From: Mesorhizobium sp. PAMC28654
Lineage (GTDB): Bacteria > Pseudomonadota > Alphaproteobacteria > Rhizobiales > Rhizobiaceae
DNA: 64,000 nt
NCBI RefSeq assembly: GCF_020616515.1
Contig: NZ_CP085135.1
Span: 6,637,427 to 6,701,426 of the forward strand
Direction of reading: 5' to 3'
Below are positions 53,561 through 63,990 of the stretch, one piece after another (within the stretch, counting starts at the first letter, position 1; the number at the start of each line of letters is the position of its first letter). The translations under genes were made by a program, and so were the position numbers. The notes beneath the pieces were generated by a model. That model did no database searches, had not been told where the DNA came from, and saw only the letters and a program-made list of their open reading frames with translations.

Positions 53561-54040
53561 TCATCGGTGGGTTGGATCACCTTTGGCCTTTTCGCCACCG
53601 TCAGCCATGCGATGCGTCGGCGCAATGGCGAAGCGGCGAAACTGAATTAGAATTTGAAACGCGACAGCCTTGATCCATTCGCGTTTGATAGGCCCGTCGA
53701 ACCGTTGGAAATCGTTGACGCGCATTCCGCTGTTGTCGGCATCACCCTTCGGATCGGCGCCAGCCTCGTCAATGTGCAGGCGGGAGCGCTCCTCGTCGGG
53801 CAGTTCGATTTGAAGGATCACGCCTTCATCGTTGGCCTCTGTCGCCAATCGTTCGGCAAACAGCGACGCAATGGCCGCCCTTGGCGAGACATAAACGGAG
53901 CGATTGCGTTCCTCGTCGGACCATTTGCGCGCCTCTTTCCAATTGGCGTCATTACCCGGCTTTGCTTGCGGCAATAGACCTTGCTCGCCGATCGCGGGCA
54001 GATATGCGGCGCGCGTTCCGTGGTACATGGTGATTGTCAT
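53561..54040 (-). CDS. Prophage protein with ADP-ribosyltransferase-like pattern
   Basis: A 159-residue protein. MYHGTRAAYLPAIGEQGLLP and then RSVYVSPRAAIASLFAERLA resemble the first motifs of ART/Tpt1-like folds (H-G-T, then strand-S-x-x-x-A helix). A later VILQIELPDEERSRLHIDEA strand would follow. The catalytic glutamate is not certain. It could modify host proteins or RNA, but this is inferred from pattern only. ATG at 54040 has GGAAGGAAAA upstream. It is the last gene of a minus-strand cluster with its own terminator. Confidence 0.6.
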   Translation of the reverse strand: MTITMYHGTRAAYLPAIGEQGLLPQAKPGNDANWKEARKWSDEERNRSVYVSPRAAIASLFAERLATEANDEGVILQIELPDEERSRLHIDEAGADPKGDADNSGMRVNDFQRFDGPIKREWIKAVAFQILIQFRRFAIAPTHRMADGGEKAKGDPTHR

Positions 54041-54114
54041 GATCTGATTTTCCTTCCAACCCGAGCACAAGCGCTCAATCATGCCGCCGCGACGGGCGGC
54101 ATAACAGAACGTTT

Positions 54115-54450
54115 TTAGGCGGCGTTGGCATAGGCGGGCGCGGTATTGATCAATTCGACTTCGCCGCTGGCGAACCTGACATAAACGGCCAATTGCTTGG
54201 CATCGTGGCCGGCTTGCGTTGCGATTTCCCGCAATGTCGCATCGTTAAAATCAGTGGGCGTATAGGCTGAAACTAGTTCTGTTACCGGTTCCTGATAGAG
54301 CTTGCCGTTGTCCAACCAATAGCCTTCGGCATCGCGAACCGTGCAGCCGCCAAAAGCGTCAATCATGCGCGTCAATGTTGCTTTGCGAACGTTGGATAGA
54401 TCGTGGCCGTGATTGTCGGCCTTCGGAATGATCATGAGAGCTTCACGCAT
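54115..54450 (-). CDS. Prophage protein, unknown function
   Basis: A 111-residue soluble protein MREALMIIPKADNHGHDLSN onward, with LTRMIDAFGGCTVRDAEGYW and LDNGKLYQEPVTELVSAYTP. The pattern suggests a small alpha/beta protein. RBS AAAGGAACATACT precedes ATG. It belongs to a cluster with 31- and 49-residue genes that share AAAGGA-type binding sites. No family is recognised with confidence. Confidence 0.65.
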   Translation of the reverse strand: MREALMIIPKADNHGHDLSNVRKATLTRMIDAFGGCTVRDAEGYWLDNGKLYQEPVTELVSAYTPTDFNDATLREIATQAGHDAKQLAVYVRFASGEVELINTAPAYANAA

Positions 54451-54462
54451 AGTATGTTCCTT

Positions 54463-54558
54463 TCAATAGCCATAGACTTGTTGAAACCAGTAATCGCGGG
54501 ATGCGCGGGCAGTGATTTGTTCGCGGTGCCAGCGAATTAGGATTTTGACGATACGCAT
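54463..54558 (-). CDS. Short basic prophage protein (31 residues)
   Basis: MRIVKILIRWHREQITARAS then RDYWFQQVYGY. The RBS AAAGGAAAATATC directly precedes ATG and the stop lies 12 bases before the next start. It is also only 15 bases downstream of a prophage promoter-like motif. Function unknown. Confidence 0.55.
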   Translation of the reverse strand: MRIVKILIRWHREQITARASRDYWFQQVYGY

Positions 54559-54572
54559 GATATTTTCCTTTC

Positions 54573-54593
54573 ATGGTTAGATTTTCATATCGG
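54573..54593 (-). promoter_or_regulatory. Prophage repeat motif before the small-gene cluster
   Basis: On the minus strand CCGATATGAAAATC is followed by TAACCATGAAAGGA, overlapping the RBS of the 31-residue gene. Confidence 0.5.
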
Positions 54594-54630
54594 GCTGGAC
54601 AAAGCTTTGCCGTGTCCAGCCCCGCCAGTT

Positions 54631-54780
54631 TCACGAGCATTCTACGCAAATAACACCAATCAACGCGGTTGCGTGCACTTCTAATTCAGGCGCAACGTAG
54701 TGGATGACTATTACAGTCAACGAAAGAATGGCCAAGCAATGCGACTTGTTATCGAGAAAGAATTTGTGAGCCTTACGCAT
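54631..54780 (-). CDS. Small membrane protein of prophage (49 residues)
   Basis: MRKAHKFFLDNKSHCLAILS then LTVIVIHYVAPELEVHATAL and a cysteine-containing end IGVICVECS. One or two hydrophobic helices. GGGAA lies eight bases before ATG. A longer frame from TTG 54867 is possible. Function unknown. Confidence 0.5.
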   Translation of the reverse strand: MRKAHKFFLDNKSHCLAILSLTVIVIHYVAPELEVHATALIGVICVECS

Positions 54781-54889
54781 TTTGCAATTCCCTTTTCGGT
54801 TTGTTGCTTGTCCGGTCCGTTTTTCAAACCGTGATATTAATTTCTTATACTCTTCGATAATCGTCAATACCTTGGTTAGTTTTTTTCAT

Positions 54890-54912
54890 CGTGGTACGAT
54901 TGTGATATAATT
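54890..54912 (+). promoter_or_regulatory. Promoter-like prophage motif before the small terminase gene
   Basis: CGTGGTACGATT is followed by GTGATATAATT, which contains a perfect extended -10 (TGaTATAAT, box at 54906-54911). The predicted transcription start falls at about 54918, one base before the ATG at 54919. Confidence 0.7.
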
Positions 54913-54918
54913 AAGCCC

Positions 54919-55362
54919 ATGACATCGCTCATCAATTTTTCAGCTTATACGGCCGTTCTCGATCGCATTTCGGAAGGCACAACGATCACGGAAGCTTGCG
55001 CGGAGTTCGATATCGATCCGCGCGCCTTTCTCCGGGATCGAAAGGGAAACCCTGATTTGCAACTGGCATTTTCGATTGCGGAGGAAGTTGGCGCGGAGGC
55101 TCAAGCCGATACGCTTTTCAACATACATTTGAGAGTGCGCGACCCACTAATGGCCCGCGTCGTTTCGGAAAATCGCCGCTGGCTTCTGAGCAAGCGTGTT
55201 GCCACAACATATGGTGATAAGCTCACGGTCGAGACACAACATAATGCGGATTTGACCTCGATCTTGAAAGAGGCAATATCGCGCATCCCTCGACCATCAA
55301 GCGACCAGCAAATAACCATCGACGCAAAAAACGTAACAATATCAGACATCTTCGACGACTAG
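54919..55362 (+). CDS. Terminase small subunit-like protein
   Basis: A 147-residue protein. An N-terminal helix-turn-helix (YTAVLDRISEGTTITEACAE, FDIDPRAFLRDRKGN) fits phage small terminases that bind the packaging site. A central helical oligomerisation region (FSIAEEVGAEAQADTLFNIH) ends RRWLLSKRVATTYGDKLTVE, a phrase common in this family. No ribosome binding site is seen and the predicted transcript begins at the start codon, so it may be leaderless. An HNH gene and the large terminase follow. Confidence 0.82.
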   Translation: MTSLINFSAYTAVLDRISEGTTITEACAEFDIDPRAFLRDRKGNPDLQLAFSIAEEVGAEAQADTLFNIHLRVRDPLMARVVSENRRWLLSKRVATTYGDKLTVETQHNADLTSILKEAISRIPRPSSDQQITIDAKNVTISDIFDD

Positions 55363-55516
55363 CGCCGCTGACTGTGGATCATCAGCGCCAGGGAAAGAAT
55401 GCTTATGTCCGAGGAGGGGGATGCCGGCGCGCCGTACCCCGAACTTTCGATCGGACCCCAAAAGCTTGCATACCCCACACCTAATAGCGCGGCCCTCGCG
55501 CGTGAGGAGTTTCCAA
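55363..55516. other. Short gap between small terminase and HNH gene
   Basis: The frame of the HNH gene stays open upstream to 55421, but its real start is probably TTG 55517, so this stretch is likely untranslated. It might contain the packaging signal, which could not be identified. Confidence 0.3.
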
Positions 55517-55915
55517 TTGGCCAAGCATGTAAAGCGCATCAAGTACACGACCGCCGCCGGGGAACAGCGCGTTTACGTGTATGTGACCGAGCGGCGCAAA
55601 ACTGCCTCGCAGCGGCGGGCGGCCGGCCCGAACAAGGCCCGGCGCGCGAAACGGGTCCAGGCGAACCTCTCAAAAATCAAGCTCGCGCGCGGCTGTGTCG
55701 ATTGCGGTTTCAGCGCCTGCCCCGCCGCTTTGCATTTCCACCACCTCGGCAACAAGAGCTTCGCGTTGAGCAGGGCCAAGACCTTCCAAGCCTCTGAGGT
55801 CGAGGTTGAGAAGTGCATCGTCCTTTGCGCCAACTGTCACGCTATCCGGCACGCCGAGGAGCGGGAGGCGGCGGCTGCTTCGCGGCTTCTCGTCGATATA
55901 GAAAACATACTGTGA
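55517..55915 (+). CDS. HNH-like endonuclease
   Basis: A 132-residue basic protein. The zinc-ribbon HNH core is CVDCGFSACPAALHFHHLGN followed by CIVLCANCHAIRHAEER, with four cysteines and the H-H / N-C-H triad. Phage HNH proteins next to terminase genes cooperate in cos-end cleavage during packaging. TTG at 55517 is chosen because AGGAG lies six bases upstream; ATG at 55421 would add 32 residues of no clear fold. Confidence 0.85.
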   Translation: MAKHVKRIKYTTAAGEQRVYVYVTERRKTASQRRAAGPNKARRAKRVQANLSKIKLARGCVDCGFSACPAALHFHHLGNKSFALSRAKTFQASEVEVEKCIVLCANCHAIRHAEEREAAAASRLLVDIENIL

Positions 55916-55929
55916 TATGAAAATCGTTG
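55911..55929 (+). promoter_or_regulatory. Prophage repeat motif at the end of the HNH gene
   Basis: GTGATATGAAAATCG with TATGAAAATC matches the core of the other copies. It is oriented rightward toward the membrane-protein and large terminase genes. Confidence 0.55.
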
Positions 55930-55998
55930 CAGTCGGCCAGCCGACGCGCTAAACTGGTCGCAATTCCAGTCCCAGCACAGCCCAGGAGGCAACCAGCC

Positions 55999-56364
55999 GT
56001 GGCCAATCAATTCATCCTCATATTCGCCCTCGTCGTCTTCGCGGCGGTCATCGTCGCCATCATCTACGAGTTCTATCTCAACCACGACGCCATCGCGCGC
56101 TACGAGAGCCTGCTCGCCGGCTACGAGGATGAGTTCGATATCCACATGGCGGCCCTGGCCATCAAGGTAGAGCCCGTCATCCGTGCAGCCCAGCCGATCG
56201 CGGTCGCCGTCGAGCAGAACGCTGGCAGCGTGGCCGATGCAGCCGTGGCCGCCGTATCCGATCATCTCGCACCGGTATCCGCCGTCAGCGGTCAGGCTTT
56301 CCCGCCGGCAACCGTCCAGGCCGATGTTGCAGGCGCCCAGCCGGCTCCCGCACCGGTCCAGTGA
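55999..56364 (+). CDS. Single-pass membrane protein upstream of large terminase
   Basis: A 121-residue protein with an N-terminal membrane helix (FILIFALVVFAAVIVAIIYE) and an Ala/Val/Pro-rich soluble remainder. GTG at 55999 is preceded by AGGAGG nine bases upstream. The stop overlaps the GTG of the terminase gene. The function is unknown. Confidence 0.65.
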   Translation: MANQFILIFALVVFAAVIVAIIYEFYLNHDAIARYESLLAGYEDEFDIHMAALAIKVEPVIRAAQPIAVAVEQNAGSVADAAVAAVSDHLAPVSAVSGQAFPPATVQADVAGAQPAPAPVQ

Positions 56365-57875
56365 CACCGCTTGAGTTTGATAGACAACTGGCCCAGGAGA
56401 TCGGCGGGTTCTACGCCGACCCCCTGGGCTTCGTCATGTTCGCCTTCCCGTGGGGTAAAAAGGGGACGGCGCTTGAGAATTTCCCCGATGGTCCAGATGT
56501 CTGGACGCGGCGCATGTTTCAGGCGCTCGCCGACCACATCACCAAGAACCTCGACCTCAAAGACCTTGGCCAAGAGCTTGAGGTCTGGCAGTCCGCCATC
56601 GCGTCCGGCCACGGCATCGGCAAGTCCGCCACCGTCTCATGGGTGATCATCTGGCTGATGTCGACCCGCGTCGACTGTCGCGGCTTCGTCACGGCCAACA
56701 CTGGCGACCAGTTGTCGGGCAAGACCTGGCCGGAGCTGGCCAAGTGGCACTCGATGTCCATCAACAAGCATTGGTTCACCTGGACGGCCACCACGTTCTA
56801 CTACGCCAAGTATCCCGAGGATCGCCGCAAGAACTACATGTTCGAAGCCGTCACCTGGTCTACCGAAAGGTCGGAAGGCTTCGCCGGAGCCCACAACGCA
56901 GGCTCGTCCATCATCATGATCGAGGACGAGGCATCCGCCATTCCCGACACGATCTCCGAAGTTATCTCCGGCGCATTGACGGACGGGGAGGGGTTCTGGT
57001 TCAAGTTCGGCAACCCGACGCGCAACGAAGGCCGGTTCTTCCGCTGCTTCCACCAGGACCGCGCACTCTGGTATACGGCCAACGTCGACAGCCGATCCGT
57101 CCGCATCACCAACAAGAAATACCTGGATCGCATGGTCAGCCAATACGGCGAGGACAGCGACTATGTGCGCGTCCGCGTCCGGGGCATGTTCCCGCGATCC
57201 GGCGCTATGCAGTTCATCCCCGAGGGCCTGGTCGACGCGAGCTTCGCCCGGCCGGCCGTGCCGAAGGATGAAGGGGCGCCGCTCCTCATGGGCATCGACG
57301 TTGCGGTTGGCGGCGGCGACAAGTGTGTCATGCGCTTCCGCCAGGGCATGGATGGCCGCTCGATCCCGCCTATCAAGCTGGCCGTTGATCGCGATCGGGG
57401 CCAGGACAGCATCACTGTTGCGACGAAAGCCGCCGAGCTGATCGACCGGTTCGAGCCGGATGCCGTATTCATCGACGAGATCGGCGTTGGCTTCGGCGTC
57501 GCCGACATCATGAAAGGCATGGGCTACAAGCTCATCCGCGTCAACTCCGGCCCGGCTGACGATCCCGTCCGGTTCCGCGACAAGAAAGCCGAGATGTGGG
57601 CGACGATGAAGACCTGGCTGGTCGAGGGCGGCACGCTGCTTGAAGACCTGGAGCTGCGCCAGGACTTGTGCGGCCCGATGTATGACCACACGTTGAAGCA
57701 GCAGCTTTTCATCGAAAGCAAAAAGGACATGAAGCGTCGCGGCCTGGCCTCACCGGATGACGCCGACGCCTTGGCCCTGACGTTCGCCCGCAAGATATCC
57801 CGCCGGGATCGGGCGCGTCGACGCAAGTCCACAGTGAGAACCGGCTTTGACTACGATGTATTCTCTGTGATATGA
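56361..57875 (+). CDS. Phage terminase large subunit
   Basis: A 504-residue packaging motor. The ATPase half has Walker A SGHGIGKSATVSWVI (residues about 81-95), Walker B SSIIMIEDEASAI and coupling motif FKFGNPTRNEGRF. The nuclease half has acidic residues in LLMGIDVAVGGGDKC, AVFIDEIGVGFGV and SPDDADALALTFA. It cuts concatemers and pumps DNA into the prohead. The GTG start overlaps the upstream stop (GTGA). Confidence 0.93.
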   Translation: MTPLEFDRQLAQEIGGFYADPLGFVMFAFPWGKKGTALENFPDGPDVWTRRMFQALADHITKNLDLKDLGQELEVWQSAIASGHGIGKSATVSWVIIWLMSTRVDCRGFVTANTGDQLSGKTWPELAKWHSMSINKHWFTWTATTFYYAKYPEDRRKNYMFEAVTWSTERSEGFAGAHNAGSSIIMIEDEASAIPDTISEVISGALTDGEGFWFKFGNPTRNEGRFFRCFHQDRALWYTANVDSRSVRITNKKYLDRMVSQYGEDSDYVRVRVRGMFPRSGAMQFIPEGLVDASFARPAVPKDEGAPLLMGIDVAVGGGDKCVMRFRQGMDGRSIPPIKLAVDRDRGQDSITVATKAAELIDRFEPDAVFIDEIGVGFGVADIMKGMGYKLIRVNSGPADDPVRFRDKKAEMWATMKTWLVEGGTLLEDLELRQDLCGPMYDHTLKQQLFIESKKDMKRRGLASPDDADALALTFARKISRRDRARRRKSTVRTGFDYDVFSVI

Positions 57876-57888
57876 TAAGCGGATCACG
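57866..57888 (+). promoter_or_regulatory. Prophage repeat motif before the portal genes
   Basis: GTGATATGATAAGC with extended -10 TGaTATGAT (box at 57871-57876) overlaps the terminase stop and points to the 63-residue gene and portal. GTGATATGATAAGCGGATCAC also contains the inverse GTGAT / ATCAC. Confidence 0.6.
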
Positions 57889-57902
57889 ATTGGATAAAGC
57901 TG

Positions 57903-58094
57903 ATGATGCACGCTCCCGCGCCGACGCCGCTGCCACCCGCACCCCTGCCCATCAAGACGACGCAGGACGGTCAGGCGACCAGCACCGCGCAGCTCGCCGC
58001 TGCCTCGGCAGGCGGTTTCCAGTCCCTCAACCCGACCGGTGGCATGGGCGTCCCCAACCCGATCACGTCAACCGCCAAGCTCCTCGGCCTGTAA
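57903..58094 (+). CDS. Small prophage protein between terminase and portal
   Basis: A 63-residue Pro/Ala/Thr-rich protein (MMHAPAPTPLPPAPLPIKTT, GFQSLNPTGGMGVPNPITST). Similar short disordered genes often precede the portal in podoviruses. The stop is immediately followed by the portal ATG. No clear ribosome binding site is seen. Function unknown. Confidence 0.55.
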   Translation: MMHAPAPTPLPPAPLPIKTTQDGQATSTAQLAAASAGGFQSLNPTGGMGVPNPITSTAKLLGL

Positions 58095-58430
58095 ATGGAT
58101 ATCACCGCAACGCCAGCCCCCTCGTCGAGCCGTGGCACCGAGGTAGCCAATCTCCTCGCCCAGCTTCGCCAGGACCGCTCGACGCTCGATGCGCACTGCG
58201 TCGAGATCGCCGAGCGTATGCTGCCGCGCGACCGCTATGCGTTCTTCAACCAGATGAACATCGAAGGTTCGAAGCGAACCGACATGATCCTGGACGCGAC
58301 GGCCGCCAAAGGTCTGGAGCGCTTCGGCGCCGCGATGGAGAGCCTGCTCACACCGCGAGGCTCGACTTGGCACAGCCTGACGCAGAACGATCCCAAGCTC
58401 AAGAAAATCCTCCGTGTCCAGAACTTGCGC
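58095..58430 (+). pseudogene. N-terminal part of T7-like portal protein, split by IS21-family element
   Basis: These 112 codons are the start of a head-to-tail connector: LLAQLRQDRSTLDAHCVEIA, ERMLPRD, then DMILDATAAKGLERFGAAME with SLLTPRGSTWHSLT, all typical of podoviral portals. The frame then enters the insertion sequence and stops at 58469. The remaining part starts at 61064. Joined at one copy of the target repeat the product is 561 residues. Confidence 0.9.
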
Positions 58431-58575
58431 GGCGACAAACAAGGTGAGACTCAGCGTCAATCAGGATGAGACTCGGCGGCGGGGGTGTGACGAAGGGAGG
58501 GCGTAGCCCGACCGGAGTTACACCCCCGCCGCCGCGCAATTTTTCAGCGTCTTATGATCGCGGTCGGCCCGGTAG

Positions 58576-60123
<1,548 letters not shown>

Positions 60124-60127
<4 letters not shown>

Positions 60128-61017
60128 GCAACGCCCACACCATCGACGAAGCCCGCCTCGGCATCATGCTCAACGAACTCCGGCTACCGACGATCAAGAC
60201 GCTCTGGGCGCAATTTGCCGAGCAGGCCGATAGAGAGGGGTGGCCCGCCGCCCGGTTCCTCTCGGCCATCGCCGAGCATGAGCTGGCCGAACGGGCACAT
60301 CGCAGGATCGAACGGCATCTGGCCGAAGCGCATCTGCCGCCCGGAAAGACGCTCGACAGCTTCGCCTTCGACGCCGTACCCATGGTCTCCAAGGCCCAGG
60401 TCATGGCCATGACCGCCGGTGACAGCTGGCTCGCCAAGGGCGCCAATATCCTGTTGTTCGGCCCACCCGGTGGCGGAAAGTCGCATCTTGCGGCAGCGAT
60501 CGGACTCGCCCTCATTGAGAACGGCTGGCGCGTGCAGTTCGCCCGAACCACCGATCTCGTGCAGAAGCTCCAGATCGCGCGGCGAGAGCTGCAGCTCGAA
60601 GCCGCCATCGCCAAGCTCGACAAGTTCGATCTGCTCATCCTCGACGATCTGGCCTACGTCACCAAGGACCAGGCCGAAACGAGCGTGCTCTTCGAACTCA
60701 TCTGCGCAAGATATGAGCGGCGTTCCATCATGATCACCGCCAATCAGCCCTTCGGAGAATGGAACAGAATCTTTCCGGACCCCGCCATGACCCTCGCCGC
60801 AGTGGACCGACTTGTTCACCACGCAACGATCTTCGAGATGAACGTCGAAAGCTACCGGCGCAGATCCGCCATGGAAGCCAAACGCCAGCGCGGCAGGCCA
60901 GCCTCTTACGCGACAATCAAGAACAAACACGAACTTGTCGCGGAGCGGCAATCAGAAATAGATGAAGGCCTTGCCAGCGACAATCAGCATGATAATTTGC
61001 ACGTGACCGCGACCTGA
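60124..61017 (+). CDS. istB: IS21-family helper ATPase IstB
   Basis: A 297-residue AAA+ protein that assembles on DNA and directs IstA to the target. Walker A is NILLFGPPGGGKSHLAAAIG (near residues 109-128), Walker B FDLLILDDLAYV, sensor region SIMITANQPFGEWNRIF. The start overlaps the istA stop as ATGA, so translation depends on the coupled istA end. Intact here. Confidence 0.94.
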
Positions 61018-61063
61018 GAATCTCATCCAGATCGCCGCTCACGTCTCATCCAGATCGTCGCGC

Positions 61064-62413
61064 TATAAGAACTACTTCGATGACGTGACGGCCATCCTGT
61101 TCGCCCAGCGCTACTCGGCACATTCGGCATTCGCCACCGTGCAGCAGGAGAGCTACATCAGCATGGGCGCCTACGGCACCGGCCAGTACCGGGTCGAGAA
61201 GCCCCGCGAGAAGGGGCAGCGCGGTCTTCGCTACGGGTCGATGCACCTCGGCAGTATCTTCTACATCGCCGACTACCAGGGCCGCATCAACACGGCGCTG
61301 CGGTCATTTAAGCTCTCTGCCCGGCAGGCCGTCGACATGTTCGGCCTGGACATGCTGCCGCCGCAAATCCGCATCGAATACGACAAGCCCATTGGCAAGC
61401 GCAGCGAGCGGCCGGACTTTGAGTTCGTCCAGTATGTCGAGCGCAACAAGCTTATCATTCCGCACGCCCTGGATCACCGGGCGATGACCTTCACGTCTGA
61501 GTACGTCAGCATCGAAGGCAAGCAAGTCGTCGAAGCCGGCGGCTACCGGACCTGGCCATTCCCCGTCAACCGCTACGTGACGGCCCCCGGCGAAACATAT
61601 GGGCGGTCGCCCGGTATGCTTGCCCTGCCGGCCATCAAGACGTTGAACGAGGAGAAGCGCATCATCCTCAAGCAAGGCCACCGGGCGGTCGACCCGATCA
61701 CCCTGGTCTTCGACGATGGCATCCTCGACGGCACCGATCTCCGGCCCGGCGCGATCATAACCGGCGGCGTCAGCGCCAGTGGCCAGAAGCTAGTCCAGGA
61801 GTATGGCAACAACGGGCGTGTCGATGTCGGCAAAGACCTGATGGAGATGGAGCGGAAGGACATCAACGATATCTTCCTCGTCACCCTATTCCAAATCCTG
61901 ACAGACAATCCGCAGATGACCGCGACCGAAGTGATTGAGCGCGTTCGCGAGAAGGGCGCTTTGCTTGCTCCGACCGCCGGTCGTCAGCAGTCCGAATGCC
62001 TCGGCGTGCTCATCGACCGCGAGCTTGATCTGCTCAATGAGCAGGGAATGCTGCCCCCGATGCCACCCGAGCTTGTAGAAGCTGCCGGCGCGTACAAGGT
62101 GGAGTTCGACGGCCCCCTATCCAGAATGCAGAGGGCCGAAGACGTTGCCGGCCTGACGCGCACCATTTCCATCGTGCTGCCCTACGTCGAGGCGACGCAA
62201 GACCCGACGCCGCTGCTCGTCATCGATATGGAAGCGGCCATGCCCGACATCATGTGGGCAAACTCCGTGCCATCCAAATGGCAGCGTGATCCGGCTGCGC
62301 TTGCACAACTCAAGCAGCAGAAGAACCAGCAGGCCACGATGCAACAGGCCGTCGCCGCCGCGCCCGCTCTCACCGGGCTGGTCAAGGCGTCCGGCCCCAA
62401 CGGTGCAAAATGA
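61064..62413 (+). pseudogene. C-terminal part of T7-like portal protein
   Basis: 449 codons continuing the connector: YKNYFDDVTAILFAQRYSAH, then the crown and wing region with GAYGTGQYRVEKPREKGQRG, and the SPGMLALPAIKTLNEEKRII motif typical of podoviral portals. The first 7 codons precede the GTG at 61085. Without the N-terminal 112 residues a functional dodecamer is unlikely. The stop overlaps the start of the next gene (ATGA). Confidence 0.9.
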
Positions 62414-62718
62414 GCGACATCATCGAGCAGGCTAGGGCGCTGGTACGGGGGATATTCAGCCGGCGCAGTCAGGCATATTCGCGTGTCTTCGATACGGTCG
62501 ACGATCCGCGCGGCGATCGCCAGGCCGTCCTCGATGACCTGATGAAGTTCTGCCACTTCGACAAGGGCGTCTATCACCACGACCAGCGCATGACCGATGT
62601 TCTCATCGGCCGGCAGGAGGTGCTTCACCGCATCTTCGACTACGCCGGGCTCGACACTGCCGCGCTGTATCAGAAGTACAATGCCGAGAAATTCAACCCA
62701 CGGAAAATTGAGGAGTAA
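62410..62718 (+). CDS. Bbp19-like phage structural protein
   Basis: A 102-residue protein. RRSQAYSRVFDTVDDPRGDR, QAVLDDLMKFCHFDKGVYHH and DQRMTDVLIGRQEVLHRIFD match the Bbp19-like phage domain that follows portal genes in many podoviruses. The start overlaps the portal stop as ATGA. Its role in the virion or assembly is not established. Confidence 0.8.
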   Translation: MSDIIEQARALVRGIFSRRSQAYSRVFDTVDDPRGDRQAVLDDLMKFCHFDKGVYHHDQRMTDVLIGRQEVLHRIFDYAGLDTAALYQKYNAEKFNPRKIEE

Positions 62719-62721
62719 CCA

Positions 62722-63582
62722 ATGCCCGATCCTATCATCACCGCCCCGGTCGCACCGGTCGCGCCGGTAGCTCCAATCGCCCCGGTTGCACCGGCCGCCC
62801 CGACCGATTGGGTGTCCGGTATTCCCGAGGGTGTTGCCCGCGACCACGTAGTCTCCAAGGGCTACAAGACCCCCGGCGACCTGGCCGCAGCCAACTACAA
62901 TCTTATGCGTATCCATTCCGGCAGTGGCGACGTTATCGAGAAGCTGAAAGCGGATGCCTCACCACAGCAGCAGTCCGGCTGGTACAAGACGGTGAACGGC
63001 ATTGGCGCCGACACCAAGTACGATCTCAAGTTCGCCGATGGCCTCCAGGTCGATCAGACCTACGTCGAGACGGCCAAGAACTGGTTCAAGGACGCCGGCC
63101 TCCGGCCCGACCAGGCGCAGCTCCTCGCCGACAAGAACAACGAGTGGGTCCAGCAAGCCGGCGCCAAGATGGCAGAGGAAGCCAAGGCCAAGAACGAACT
63201 TGGCATCGCGCAGCTCAAGTCGAAATACGAAGCCCAGGGCGCCGGCCAGTACGACCAGCTCATCGCGAGCGGAGCGAAAGCAGCGAAAGCCCTTGGCCTG
63301 TCGGCCGAAATGCTGGGTCGCCTGGACGCCGCCAACGGCGTCGCCGCGAACCTGGAACTGCTCGCCGTCCTCGGCGAACGCATGGGTGTCGAGGCTCCGT
63401 TCCGCGACGGCGCCCCGTCGATCAGCCCGTTCTCCAATCCCGAGGGCGCCCGTGTCGAGTTGGCCAAAATGTCCGGGGACAAGGCGTTCGTCGACAGTCT
63501 GATGAACCCCAAAGACCCGATGCACGCCGTCAACACGCGGAAGCACTCCGACCTCCAGAGGATCGCATATGCCAAAAAGTGA
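62722..63582 (+). CDS. Phage scaffold/capsid assembly protein
   Basis: A 286-residue protein. The N-terminus is a repetitive PVAPVAPVAPIAPVAPAAP linker. The centre is a long helical, charged region (AKNWFKDAGLRPDQAQLLAD, WVQQAGAKMAEEAKAKNELG) typical of scaffolds, with GVARDHVVSKGYKTPGDLAA before it. The C-terminus is basic (HAVNTRKHSDLQRIAYAKK), fitting capsid contact. The position between Bbp19-like gene and the expected capsid gene supports the call. RBS TTGAGGAG precedes ATG. Confidence 0.82.
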   Translation: MPDPIITAPVAPVAPVAPIAPVAPAAPTDWVSGIPEGVARDHVVSKGYKTPGDLAAANYNLMRIHSGSGDVIEKLKADASPQQQSGWYKTVNGIGADTKYDLKFADGLQVDQTYVETAKNWFKDAGLRPDQAQLLADKNNEWVQQAGAKMAEEAKAKNELGIAQLKSKYEAQGAGQYDQLIASGAKAAKALGLSAEMLGRLDAANGVAANLELLAVLGERMGVEAPFRDGAPSISPFSNPEGARVELAKMSGDKAFVDSLMNPKDPMHAVNTRKHSDLQRIAYAKK

Positions 63583-63760
63583 TCAGCCCGTCGCCGCACC
63601 ATTCGTCGCGCCGGCCGAGGAGAAGTGGAGGCAGCAGGTACGCCTTGCTTGTGTCCAGGCTGTCTCGGCCCGCGTAGTGGCGTCGCACGCCGCATACGAG
63701 GCTATGTCCATAATCGAGGTAGCCAGAACCCTGGCCAATTTCGTTCTCCAAGGTGATTGA
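63569..63760 (+). CDS. Small prophage protein before capsid gene
   Basis: A 63-residue protein MPKSDQPVAAPFVAPAEEKW with a helical second half (RQQVRLACVQAVSARVVASH, IIEVARTLANFVLQGD). The start lies 13 bases inside the scaffold gene end, consistent with coupled translation. Function unknown. Confidence 0.65.
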   Translation: MPKSDQPVAAPFVAPAEEKWRQQVRLACVQAVSARVVASHAAYEAMSIIEVARTLANFVLQGD

Positions 63761-63761
63761 C

Positions 63762-63783
63762 AAATCATACCGTGGTATGATTT
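63762..63783. promoter_or_regulatory. Perfect palindromic copy of the prophage motif
   Basis: AAATCATACC and GGTATGATTT are exact inverses around a two-base centre GT. This is the most symmetrical copy and suggests binding by a dimeric protein. TATGAT may also act as a -10 box toward the capsid gene. Confidence 0.75.
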
Positions 63784-63892
63784 AATAATCATTGCTAGGT
63801 CTTCTAGCGTGTCCCTGTGACCCGAGCGCGGGTCGTTTCTAGCCTCCCGGCCCGCGCTCCCTCCCTAACGACATGCCGGATGACGAGCTGAG

Positions 63893-63990
63893 CGAACACC
63901 CCGGCTTGCCGGGCCGCTGACCGTCCACTCTCGGGCCGGCTCGTACCGAACACCCCGAACCAAACCAATCGGTTCAACTCAACTCTCGGG
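63893..63990 (+). repeat. Two-unit repeat in the capsid leader
   Basis: CGAACACCCCG (63893-63903 and 63947-63957) and ACTCTCGGG (63927-63935 and 63982-63990) recur in the same order with a period of 54-55 bases. Each unit can fold: CCCGG-CTTG-CCGGG in the first, GAACC / GGTTC in the second. Confidence 0.6.

Noticed and set aside
62745..62800. Short tandem DNA repeat with period about nine
   Set aside because: It encodes the Pro-Val-Ala linker of the scaffold protein and needs no other explanation.
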